A DNA stretch of 41,974 bases from Wenzhouxiangellaceae bacterium (lineage in GTDB: Bacteria > Pseudomonadota > Gammaproteobacteria > Xanthomonadales > Wenzhouxiangellaceae): assembly GCA_007135395.1 (NCBI GenBank), contig SLIZ01000160.1, positions 1 to 41,974 of the forward strand. Reading direction: 5' to 3'. A program made the position numbers and the translations under genes. Numbering within the stretch: position 1 is the stretch's first letter; every line of letters starts with the position of its first letter. The notes beneath the pieces were generated by a model. The model was not told the origin of the DNA. It made no database searches and saw only the letters and a list, made by a program, of their open reading frames with translations. Below, in pieces: positions 32,325-40,369 of this stretch.

Positions 32325-33881
32325 ATGCTGCACTGGATACGCAAAAGTCTTCTGATCATCTGCCTGGCTGCCGTCGGCTGGACCGCCGGTGCCCAGGACC
32401 GTGGCATAACCTTGCCCGACATGGGTGCATCTGCCAACCGAATGCTTACCTCGGACGAGGAAGCCGAATATGCCAGGGACATTACCCGCTACCTGCGGGC
32501 CCATGACCTGCTCGAGGAAGATCCGCTGGTCCATGCCTACATCGAGGACATGGGCTACCGGCTAGTCTCCCACAGCACCCGCAGTTCCCGCAATTTCCAG
32601 TTCATTGTCATCGACGCAGCCCAGGTCAACGCCTTTGCCGCCCCCGGAAGCCTGGTGGCAGCATTTACCGGGCTGATCCTGGCCGCCAACTCGGAAGACG
32701 AACTGGCCGGGGTCATGGCCCACGAGGTGGCCCACGTCACCCAGAATCACATCGCCCGTTCCATGGAAAGCGCCCAGCAGACCTCCATGCCCGTTCTGCT
32801 GGCGACCCTGGGTCTGGCCCTGGCTGCGGGAATGGCCGGGGCCGGTGCCGATGTGGGCCAGGCGCTGGTTGCCGGTGGTGCCGGCCTGGCCCAGCAGATG
32901 CAGATCAACTACACCCGCCAGAACGAACACGAGGCCGACCGGGTGGGGCTCGACCTCATGGCCAGGGCCGGTTACGACCCGGAGGGCCTGGTGGGCATGT
33001 TCAACACCTTCAATACCCTCAGCCGGGCCTATGGTGCCGGGCCGCCGGAATACCTGCGTACCCACCCCTTGAGCACCACCCGGATTGCCGAGGCCAAGAG
33101 TCGGGCCGAAAGCCTGTCCCGGGGTGGTTACGAGGAGACTCCGGAGTTTTACCTGATCCAGGCCCGGGTCCGGGCCCGTGGCGACCGGCCGGCCGTGGCA
33201 GAAAGATGGTTCCGATCCCGGCTTGATCGTGAGGAAGGCCCGTTCCCGGAAGCCCACAAGTACGGCCTGGCAATGACCCTGATCCGCCAGGGGTACTACG
33301 AAGAAGCCGGCAAGCTGGTCGATCAGTTGCTCGAAGAATACGGCCCAACCCAGATGTTCAGGTTGCTCGAGGTGGATTTGCTGGTGGCACGCGGGGATAT
33401 CGCCGATGCGGTGGACCGGATGGCCGAGCTGCACAACGAATACGGCAGCAGCCGGATCATTTCCACCCGCTACAGCGAAGTCCTGCTGCACGAAGACGAC
33501 CCGAATCGGGCGCAAACCGCAATCGGCATTCTGCGCGAGGACCTTCGCAATCGACGGGATGACCCCCAGCTCCATGCCCTGATGGCCAAGGCTGCCGACC
33601 GGGCCGGCGACCCGGTTCGATCGGGAGAAGCGGTGGCCCAGACCCACTACCTTCGCGGAAACCTGCCGGAAGCCATCATTCAGCTCGAACGCCTCAATCA
33701 ACGGGATGACCTGGACTTCTACCAGCGCTCCCGGGTCAGCGCCCGCCTGTCGGAACTGCAGGCCGAACGGGCCAACCTCAGTCGCCGGGAACGGGCCCGG
33801 CACACCTCCGGTATCCGCCAGGGTACCGAAACGGCCGACGAAGCCCTGATGGGGCTCCAGGCCGGCCATCACCACCATTGA
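32325..33881 (+). CDS. bepA: Beta-barrel assembly-enhancing protease (M48)
   Basis: 518-residue periplasmic zinc metalloprotease and chaperone that helps LptD/BamA assembly and degrades misfolded outer-membrane proteins. Signal peptide (about 1-23) ends TAGAQ. The M48 domain has HEVAH (133-137) and the third zinc ligand in NEHEADRVG (Glu203). A TPR region (about 270-480) forms the C-terminal pocket, with AEYLRTHPLSTTRIAEA-type linker (reads PEYLRTHPLSTTRIAEA). The protein ends with four natural histidines (GLQAGHHHH), near the zinc-binding family's usual C terminus. E. coli BepA is 487 residues. Confidence 0.95.
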   Translation: MLHWIRKSLLIICLAAVGWTAGAQDRGITLPDMGASANRMLTSDEEAEYARDITRYLRAHDLLEEDPLVHAYIEDMGYRLVSHSTRSSRNFQFIVIDAAQVNAFAAPGSLVAAFTGLILAANSEDELAGVMAHEVAHVTQNHIARSMESAQQTSMPVLLATLGLALAAGMAGAGADVGQALVAGGAGLAQQMQINYTRQNEHEADRVGLDLMARAGYDPEGLVGMFNTFNTLSRAYGAGPPEYLRTHPLSTTRIAEAKSRAESLSRGGYEETPEFYLIQARVRARGDRPAVAERWFRSRLDREEGPFPEAHKYGLAMTLIRQGYYEEAGKLVDQLLEEYGPTQMFRLLEVDLLVARGDIADAVDRMAELHNEYGSSRIISTRYSEVLLHEDDPNRAQTAIGILREDLRNRRDDPQLHALMAKAADRAGDPVRSGEAVAQTHYLRGNLPEAIIQLERLNQRDDLDFYQRSRVSARLSELQAERANLSRRERARHTSGIRQGTETADEALMGLQAGHHHH

Positions 33882-33957
33882 TCGCGTTCTCCAGGCCCAT
33901 GAAGGTCGATCGACGCTGGAGCCCGGCCATGCCGTTTGCCGCCAGGTCAAAAGCCGC

Positions 33958-34887
33958 GTGAGCTCCGGGCCCCTGGCCCGGCGCGAAGTCCTGGAACTTC
34001 GCGCCCGTGTCCTGGAACGAATCCGCGACCACTTCCGGGCCCGGGACGTACTGGAAGTCACGACCCCGGTAATCACCGCTTGCGGTGTATCCGATCTGCA
34101 CCTGGAAAGTATCGAAGTGAAGGGCAAACCCGGTGGCTGGCTGAGAACCTCGCCGGAATATTTTCACAAGCGCCTGCTGGCAGCAGGGACGGGGGACATC
34201 TTCGAGATCGGACCGGTTTTCCGGGGAAGTGAGACCGGTCACAGGCATCAACCGGAATTCCAGATGCTCGAATGGTACCGGACCGGCCGGGACCTGGAGG
34301 AAATCTCCAGCGAGACGGTGGACATCGTCCGGGCTGCTGCCGGCGGTTCCCTGGATGCCTGGCCGGTACACAATCTGACCTGGTCGGAGTCCTGCCAGAA
34401 AGTCACCGGCCAAGATCTGCGCTCGATGACCGATGACGAGCTCCGGTCACTGGCCGCCGATGCCCCACCCGGACTGACCCGTTCGGGCTGCTACGACTGG
34501 CTGTTTTCCACCCGTATCCAGCCGGCCCTCAAGGCCGGGACCATCACCGTGATCCGCGACTTCCCTCCCGAACAGGCCGCCCTGGCAAGAATCCGTCAGG
34601 ACAATCCACCCGTGGCCGAACGCTTCGAGGTCTTTCTCGGCGACATGGAACTGGCCAACGGCTACCGGGAACTGACCGATCCGGCTGAACAGCGGCGCCG
34701 GTTCGAGGCCGACAACCGGGGCCGACGCGATTCCGGCTTGCCTGAGATGCCGATCGACGAAGCTTTTCTGAAGGCACTGGAATCCGGCCTTCCCGATTGC
34801 GCCGGAGTTGCTCTTGGAATCGACCGCCTGGTCATGGCCATTGCCGGGGCGGATTCAATCGATCAGGTCATTACCTTCGGACACTGA
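33958..34887 (+). CDS. epmA: EF-P--(R)-beta-lysine ligase
   Basis: 309-residue class II lysyl-tRNA-synthetase paralogue (PoxA/GenX) that attaches beta-lysine to elongation factor P, needed for polyproline translation. It has the catalytic core without an anticodon domain: motif 1 region FRARDVLEVTTPVIT, LRTSPEYFHKRLLAAG, motif 2 FRGSETGHRHQPEFQMLEWYR and motif 3 CAGVALGIDRLVMAIAG. It starts at GTG; the usual N-terminal WxPS element is missing. An ATG at 33899 in another frame encodes RRWSPAMPFAARSKA and then stops at 33961, so the true N terminus may be affected by a frameshift. The 3' end overlaps a convergent gene by 33 bases. epmB and efp are not in the window. Confidence 0.93.
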   Translation: MSSGPLARREVLELRARVLERIRDHFRARDVLEVTTPVITACGVSDLHLESIEVKGKPGGWLRTSPEYFHKRLLAAGTGDIFEIGPVFRGSETGHRHQPEFQMLEWYRTGRDLEEISSETVDIVRAAAGGSLDAWPVHNLTWSESCQKVTGQDLRSMTDDELRSLAADAPPGLTRSGCYDWLFSTRIQPALKAGTITVIRDFPPEQAALARIRQDNPPVAERFEVFLGDMELANGYRELTDPAEQRRRFEADNRGRRDSGLPEMPIDEAFLKALESGLPDCAGVALGIDRLVMAIAGADSIDQVITFGH

Positions 34888-35550
34888 ATCACCCGGTTCC
34901 TGCAGCATATCCGCGGCTCTGGACCTGGCCATGAATTCGTAAGCGAACATCCCGAAGCGCTCAACCCAGTCCATCCGGTTGGGCTGGTACAGATAAGTCC
35001 AGTCACCTCCGGAAATCTCCTGCCGCTCACCGCCTGGCAAATAGACCACCAGCTCCCGTTCCGGATCTTCCGAGCGCACCGGCTGCCTTGAACCCGACAA
35101 ACCGATCGCCTCCAGCTCCGGTTGGCTGGTCTCGGCGAAGTCGGTGGCCCTGACTCCCGCCGGAAAGGCAAAAAGGCGACTGCCATCGGACATTCTGATC
35201 ACCGCCGCCGAATACGGCCGGGTAATCCGGTCGATCCGGGCCTCGGCGATTTCCACTATCGAATTCGACTCGCTGCGACCGATATCCCCGGAATCCTTGT
35301 CATCCGAACCCGAATCCGGGCGCAGACGTACATAGCCCGATTGGCGGGATGTAATCGGCTCGAACAGCCTCACCCGAATCTCGCCGGATTCATCGATAAA
35401 AACCACCTCAACAACGGGTTCAGGCCAGAAAGGCAACAACGCGTGCCGGGCGGGGAGCAACACGGCAATCATGCTCGAAACCACCAAGAGCACGACCAGG
35501 ACGAATCGGGTTATCCCGTGAGACCCGCGGCGAATGGGCCTACCCCCCAA
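34855..35550 (-). CDS. Single-pass membrane protein of unknown function
   Basis: 231 residues from a TTG start. One N-terminal helix (about 14-34, ITRFVLVVLLVVSSMIAVLL) anchors a soluble, probably periplasmic domain rich in Ser, Glu and Arg. The domain contains short beta-like stretches (SGEIRVRLFEPITSRQSGYV, AAVIRMSDGSRLFAFPAGV, RELVVYLPGGERQEISGGDW). I recognise no family. The codon use looks coding, and the frame matches the local strand pattern. A downstream ATG at 35472 would remove most of the anchor, so the TTG is preferred though it has only a weak ribosome-binding site. It is divergent from the GNAT-peptidase fusion gene (112-base gap). Confidence 0.65.
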   Translation of the reverse strand: MGGRPIRRGSHGITRFVLVVLLVVSSMIAVLLPARHALLPFWPEPVVEVVFIDESGEIRVRLFEPITSRQSGYVRLRPDSGSDDKDSGDIGRSESNSIVEIAEARIDRITRPYSAAVIRMSDGSRLFAFPAGVRATDFAETSQPELEAIGLSGSRQPVRSEDPERELVVYLPGGERQEISGGDWTYLYQPNRMDWVERFGMFAYEFMARSRAADMLQEPGDSVSEGNDLID

Positions 35551-35662
35551 ACTCTAGAAAACTGCAAGAAAATTCGAACTTCATCACACACCAACCATTG
35601 GGAAAAGTGTATCTTGTTAGGAAACAAGGGGTGGATTGTTCATGAATTGAAGGCAATATAGC

Positions 35663-36682
35663 ATGACAGGAAACCTCCCCCGGCAAAGAGAAATGTCTGC
35701 ACGCCTGACCGTCCGACCTGCCCATTCCCGGGAACTTCCCTTGATCGGAACGCTGATCAAGAAGCGCCTGCTGTCCCTTGCCCAGACCGGCACCCAGGCG
35801 GGGAAAATCCAGCAGATGAACCCGGAAAAGCAACTGACACGCCTGATCCCGGACCAGACCCTTTTTGTCGCCCGTGTAGGGCAGAACCTGGTCGGACTGG
35901 CCGCACTGGACCTGGACCGGGGCCAGATACTGGCCTGTTACCTGGATCGGGAACTTGGCAAGAAACAGCATGCAGTCGCCCTTGTCCAGGCGGTGGAACA
36001 ACGGGCACTTGCATTCGGCTTGAGACGGCTTCGCATCCGGGTCAACAGCAATACCGAGGCCTTCTTCCGCAAACTCGAATACACCGACGGTCTGGCTCGT
36101 GCAGCGGCCAACGAAACCGTACTTGAACGATCCCTGCTCGGTCATGCCGAACCCTGGCAACGGGACCGTTTCCGGCAACTGGATGAACTGGGTATCCCGG
36201 CCAACTATGGCGTCCGGCACCGGTTGACCCTGGTCCCCGAAACCGACGACCTGGTATCCATCGGCCCGGATATCTACGGCCGGGACCAGCGGCTGATCCC
36301 CCTGGCCGCCAAGGCATGGTCAGCCATGCGGGAAGCAGCACTCGACCAGGGAGTCGAACTGCAGGTTGTCTCGGCCTTCCGGACCGCCACTTACCAGTCC
36401 GGACTGATTCGAAGAAAGATGGAACAGGGCAAGTCCATGGAAGCCATTCTGTCTTCTTCAACCGCCCCCGGGTTCAGCGAACACCACAGTGGACGTGCCC
36501 TGGATTTGACCGCACCGGGCAGCACACCGGTCGAGGAAATCTTTGCCACCACCGAGGCCTACCACTGGCTGCGGGTCAATGCCGGCGTATTCGGTTTTCG
36601 GGAAACCTTCCCGCGCAACAACCGTCACGGCATCCTCTGGGAGCCCTGGCACTGGTATTACGTTCGCAACCAGAGCAGCTGA
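35663..36682 (+). CDS. GNAT-like domain fused to M15 (VanY-type) D,D-peptidase
   Basis: 339-residue fusion. Residues about 14-150 resemble a GNAT N-acetyltransferase (LFVARVGQNLVGLAALDLD, then the helix HAVALVQAVEQRALAFGLRRLRIRV and NTEAFFRKLEY). The acetyl-CoA loop is degenerate (RELGKKQHA instead of RxxGxG/A). Residues about 195-335 are an M15B peptidase with all catalytic elements: SEHHSGRALDL giving zinc ligands His274 and Asp281, and EPWHWYY with catalytic Glu327 and ligand His330. No signal peptide or membrane segment is visible, unlike secreted VanY enzymes, so it appears cytoplasmic. It may process muropeptides or D-Ala-D-Ala-type substrates during recycling; the substrate is unknown. 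A second ATG 30 bases downstream is a possible start. Confidence 0.85.
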   Translation: MTGNLPRQREMSARLTVRPAHSRELPLIGTLIKKRLLSLAQTGTQAGKIQQMNPEKQLTRLIPDQTLFVARVGQNLVGLAALDLDRGQILACYLDRELGKKQHAVALVQAVEQRALAFGLRRLRIRVNSNTEAFFRKLEYTDGLARAAANETVLERSLLGHAEPWQRDRFRQLDELGIPANYGVRHRLTLVPETDDLVSIGPDIYGRDQRLIPLAAKAWSAMREAALDQGVELQVVSAFRTATYQSGLIRRKMEQGKSMEAILSSSTAPGFSEHHSGRALDLTAPGSTPVEEIFATTEAYHWLRVNAGVFGFRETFPRNNRHGILWEPWHWYYVRNQSS

Positions 36683-36722
36683 ATACCGCAAACAGACGCC
36701 ACCAACTCAGACTGGCAGGGGC

Positions 36723-37196
36723 TTAATGAACCTGTCGGGTCGGTGGCTGTTGCTGTGACTTCTTCTTCGGCGGATTGACCAGGTCATAGGGCAGACGGAC
36801 CTGGTCGAGGCCGAACTGCTTGAGAATCGGCTGCAACTGGTGGTGGATGATCGGGTAGAGCTGACGGGTCAGGGAGGTATGGTTCTGGGTGAACTCCTCG
36901 TAGGAGACCGGGGTTCCCGCCACCTGCTTGTAGGCTGCCTGCAGCATCAGCTCCACGGAAAACAGCGGCTCGGCATTTTCTTCCTTGGCCTTGAACCCCC
37001 GACAGACCAGCCTCGCGCTGACCTGGTAGACCGGCATCCCCGCTTCCTCGGTAGCCGACTGGATTTCCCGCGGGGTCAGCTTGAGTTCCACCTTGGCATT
37101 GAACGCCTGATTTTCCGGCACAACCCCTTTCAACTCGGCATGAAGGTGGGTTACCTGGGTATGGGTCAAGGCGAAGCGCTCAAGAAGATTGATCAT
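36723..37196 (-). CDS. SecB-like fold protein, function unknown
   Basis: 157 residues without signal peptide. Alternating strands followed by a terminal helix (AFNAKVELKLTP, VYQVSARLVCRGF, PLFSVELMLQAAYKQV, then RQLYPIIHHQLQPILKQFGLDQVRLPYDL) follow the SecB pattern: four strands, a YP-containing helix and a short L-P end. It lacks the conserved SecB N terminus and client-binding residues, so it is probably a SecB-related holdase of another subgroup. A disordered Lys/Gln/Pro tail (PPKKKSQQQPPTRQVH) ends it. It lies downstream of the acylase gene on the same strand, about 200 bases away and behind a strong hairpin. Confidence 0.65.
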   Translation of the reverse strand: MINLLERFALTHTQVTHLHAELKGVVPENQAFNAKVELKLTPREIQSATEEAGMPVYQVSARLVCRGFKAKEENAEPLFSVELMLQAAYKQVAGTPVSYEEFTQNHTSLTRQLYPIIHHQLQPILKQFGLDQVRLPYDLVNPPKKKSQQQPPTRQVH

Positions 37197-37357
37197 TCGG
37201 ACAGGTCCTGTCTGGGCATGCCTTAGACGTTGGGTTGCCTGACGGGAACATCAATGGTTGCAGGCCGGCCGCAAGACCGCCCCGTCAACAAGATGCCATT
37301 CCGGATAAAACCAGGCCGGGCATTGCCGGCCTGTGTCCTTGATTTTCGCTCTGGATG

Positions 37358-37384
37358 CCGGGCAGGGTCGGTGACCCTGCCCGG
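37358..37384. terminator. Perfect 12-bp hairpin after the acylase gene
   Basis: CCGGGCAGGGTC, loop GGT, GACCCTGCCCGG: twelve perfect GC-rich pairs, 15 bases beyond the acylase stop on the minus strand. No T-run follows on either strand. It is the most stable simple hairpin in the window and is a likely transcription or RNA-processing stop between the acylase and SecB-like genes. I see no gene in the rest of this 202-base gap. Confidence 0.65.
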
Positions 37385-37398
37385 TGTCCACCCGCCTG

Positions 37399-40266
37399 CT
37401 ACTGGGGTGAGAAGGTCGTGACCTGGGCGGCAACGCCCTGGGCATCATCCTCGCCGATGGTCAGGGGCAGGTAGTCGTTGACCAGCCACAGGCGAAGCTG
37501 GTTGGTATACGCCGGGCTTCCGACAAAGCCGCTGCGGCCACCCGGGATGATCTCTTCGGCAACCGGTCCACCCGGGGTCAGGGTAGCCACATTGCGCCGC
37601 GCCGCGCCGCTGCCGAAGGTAAAGCTGTTCTCGTCGCGCGCCCGGGCACTGTGGGTGGAGGCGTCGACGGCCTCGAATCCGCCTGCACGGGCAATCCCGG
37701 CCAGCTCATCGGACACATTGGAAAAGCCACCGGCCGGCGGGGCGTTGAACGGTGCCGTGTCGAGCGGATGATTGAACACCACCCGGTGCAGGCGGCCCCA
37801 GCGATAGTCGTCCTGGTTTTCCGAGCCGTCGAATGCCGCAGCAAAATCATCCGAGGCCAGCCGGTCAAGGGCGGCCTGCAGGGAAGCCAGCAGGACCGTG
37901 TCCCGGGCCGATTCCGGATCCGGGGCTTCCGGCACATTGAAATAGGTCAAACCCGATGCGGCCTGGCCCATGGTCATGGGAAACAGTCGAAGCTGGTTGT
38001 AGAACGCTCTCCAGGCAACCTTGGCCCCGGGAAGCTCGTCTTCCAGGCCAACCGCGGTCAGGGTGGCATCGATGGTATTGGCAATGGCCTCGCCCCGCCA
38101 GACGCTGTAGACGGTCGCCGCGATGCTGTTGGCCACCTGAACGCTGGAAGGCGTGCTGTTACCCGCCGGATCACCACCCGGGTCGAAACCGCCGGCAATA
38201 CCCGTGGGTGTTGAAAAATCCCAGTCGGCCAGCCGGCCCATGGCCTCCTGGACACGCGGGTCGCCGGCCAGGGCAGCAAGCCCGGGCCAGGCATCGTCTT
38301 CCAGGGCATTTTCAAATGCCTGCAGAAGATGGGGAACCAGCAATTCGGCATCGAACAACTGGTTGTTGGCCTGCAGGGCTTTCATGTCCGCAACACTGAC
38401 GTTGCCTGCGGCCACCAGGTCCTGCATTACCCTGTCCACCCGGGCCATCCGGAGATCGGAATAGTTTGTATTGAGATAGTAGATTCCGTTGCCGCCGGGC
38501 CGAAGCTGGCTTAACGGATTGCCGTCCAGGGTCGTGCCCACCGGGTCATTGTTGGCATTGGCCAGGTATCCCCAGGAAGGATTGACCACCTGGGGCATTT
38601 CCTCACGGGGAACAAGGGCATACGGTGTGGCCTGGCCCGGCTGGGGCTCTTCGGCCAGCAGCCACTCGTGGTTCAGCGTCCCGCTGCCGTCCCGGATAAA
38701 CCAGGGCGGTCTGCCGCCGTCGGGTTGCAGGTCGTTTTGCAGGTCAGCCCGAAGGGGCATTTCACCGCCCACGAAATAGGCGATGTTGCCTTCCACATCG
38801 GCGTACAGAAAGTTCTGGGAGCCAAAGGCGAAATCCGACAGCCCCTCGATGAAGTCATCCATGTTCCGGGCCCGGGCCCAGCTTCGGAAGCTGGAAAGCT
38901 CGAAGGTCGGCCCCCAGCCGGTGTACTGCACGGTCAGGGCGGAATCGCCCATCAACTCGAGAATCGGCCCGTGGTTGCGGCGGGGAACGATAAAGGTAAT
39001 GCCCCCCTCGTCGTAGCCCACGTTGGCCCGGTGGATGCTGTCGGGCTGACCATCATCAAGCGCGTTGACGAAGTAGGACTGGAACGCGTACTGGACCGGC
39101 TCGGCCTGGCCGTCATGAACCGTGTGCGTGGGAAGGCCGAAGTTGTTGACCAGGATCGGGTCCTGGAAGACATCGGTGACATCGAGCCGGTTGACCGTCG
39201 AACCCCAGCAGATATGGGTGGTACAGGCCTGGGCGTTGACCGGGGCGCCGGGAAAGACCACCCCGCTTACCACCACGTCCTCGTTGCGTATGACCAGGTT
39301 CTCGTTCATGAAAATGGGGGGGATGGTCAACTCCAGGTGGGGATCGTTGGCAAACAGGGGAAACCCGGAATCCGTGTGCTCGCCGGAAACCGCCCACCAG
39401 TTGCTGCCCAGGTCCAGTCCCTCGTTGAGAATGGGCAGGTCCTCCACCCGCTCCCGGTAGCGGCGTGCCATCTCCACCAGGTCTTCATCCATCCGGGCGG
39501 TCTGGTCGTTGAACCGGTGGTTGCCATCGAGAACGGCGGGCTTGGCCCCGCCCTGCCCGACTGACTGCATGCCAGCGGTTTCATCAGCATCCGGCACGAT
39601 GATGCCGATCTGGTCGAAGAAATCCGGGATGGAAACCCGACCGTCACCGGGAATGGTGATGGACAGATCCTGGTTGAACAGCGCCGTGCCGTCAAACCCG
39701 ACGATATCGCCAACCGCCTGGTAGGTGCCGATACGCACGGTATTGTTGATGGCCGAAAGGCTCTGGTCGAAAGACAACTGGAATGCCAGCAGCTTGCCGA
39801 TCACCAGGGAATCCACCGGGCTCCAGGCATCGGCCATGGTCAGCTCCAGGGCACCGTACTCCGGCGGCAGGTCATTGGTTGCCAGCCAGTGGTTGACCCC
39901 GTCGGAATAGGCCTTCACCCAGGCTTTCTCATCCGGTCGCAGGGAAACATAGGTGGCCCAGGCGGCCCGGCGCAATCCCAGGGTGCGCAGTTGAATGTCG
40001 TTTCCAAGGGCCCCGTCACCGAGCACTTCGGCCAGGGTGCCGCTGGCCGCCCGGCGCAGGAAATCCATCTGGAACATCCGGTCCCGGGCATGCAGGTAGC
40101 CCTGGACAAAGGTCACATCGGCCTCGGAATCCCCGGCAATGGTGGGAATACCCTGGGCATCTTCGTAAACCTGGACATTCGAGGCCAGCCCGGGAACGGA
40201 CACGTTCTGGGCAAAAAGTCCACTGGAAGCCAGGAGCAAACTGGCAGCAATCGTCAATCGTTTCAT
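37399..40266 (-). CDS. Penicillin-acylase-family Ntn hydrolase
   Basis: 955-residue secreted precursor that should cut itself into two chains. Signal peptide MKRLTIAASLLLASSGLFAQ, then an alpha-chain region (GIPTIAGDSEADVTFVQGYLHARDRMFQMD), a spacer, and the beta chain starting at the nucleophile Ser288 in DLGSNWWAVSG. GFPLFANDPHLELTIPP follows. The family cleaves amide bonds of penicillins, cephalosporins or N-acyl-homoserine lactones. Long members with this layout often act on acyl-homoserine lactones or unknown acyl amides, so quorum quenching is possible but not shown. The start is the ATG at the signal peptide; a longer frame upstream is non-coding. It is a single gene 103 bases after kynA on the same strand. 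Confidence 0.88.
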   Translation of the reverse strand: MKRLTIAASLLLASSGLFAQNVSVPGLASNVQVYEDAQGIPTIAGDSEADVTFVQGYLHARDRMFQMDFLRRAASGTLAEVLGDGALGNDIQLRTLGLRRAAWATYVSLRPDEKAWVKAYSDGVNHWLATNDLPPEYGALELTMADAWSPVDSLVIGKLLAFQLSFDQSLSAINNTVRIGTYQAVGDIVGFDGTALFNQDLSITIPGDGRVSIPDFFDQIGIIVPDADETAGMQSVGQGGAKPAVLDGNHRFNDQTARMDEDLVEMARRYRERVEDLPILNEGLDLGSNWWAVSGEHTDSGFPLFANDPHLELTIPPIFMNENLVIRNEDVVVSGVVFPGAPVNAQACTTHICWGSTVNRLDVTDVFQDPILVNNFGLPTHTVHDGQAEPVQYAFQSYFVNALDDGQPDSIHRANVGYDEGGITFIVPRRNHGPILELMGDSALTVQYTGWGPTFELSSFRSWARARNMDDFIEGLSDFAFGSQNFLYADVEGNIAYFVGGEMPLRADLQNDLQPDGGRPPWFIRDGSGTLNHEWLLAEEPQPGQATPYALVPREEMPQVVNPSWGYLANANNDPVGTTLDGNPLSQLRPGGNGIYYLNTNYSDLRMARVDRVMQDLVAAGNVSVADMKALQANNQLFDAELLVPHLLQAFENALEDDAWPGLAALAGDPRVQEAMGRLADWDFSTPTGIAGGFDPGGDPAGNSTPSSVQVANSIAATVYSVWRGEAIANTIDATLTAVGLEDELPGAKVAWRAFYNQLRLFPMTMGQAASGLTYFNVPEAPDPESARDTVLLASLQAALDRLASDDFAAAFDGSENQDDYRWGRLHRVVFNHPLDTAPFNAPPAGGFSNVSDELAGIARAGGFEAVDASTHSARARDENSFTFGSGAARRNVATLTPGGPVAEEIIPGGRSGFVGSPAYTNQLRLWLVNDYLPLTIGEDDAQGVAAQVTTFSPQ

Positions 40267-40334
40267 CCTTCGAGTCCCCAATCTATTGTGTCGGCAGGAA
40301 GGATCGATTGTTGCACAAAACCCGACCAACCCCA

Positions 40335-40349
40335 CACCACCCGGTGGTG
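40335..40349. terminator. Hairpin after kynA
   Basis: CACCAC, loop CCG, GTGGTG: a short six-pair stem about 20 bases past the kynA stop. On the minus strand it is followed by a G/T-rich tract ending in GGGTTTTG. It is a candidate terminator between kynA and the acylase gene. Confidence 0.4.
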
Positions 40350-40369
40350 ATATCAAAAATCTCCGGGAA

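Noticed and set aside
32562-34127. 521-codon minus-strand frame opposite bepA and epmA
   Set aside because: It is opposite two strongly conserved genes; composition (Gly, Gln, His, Val repeats) is typical of antisense frames in GC-rich DNA.
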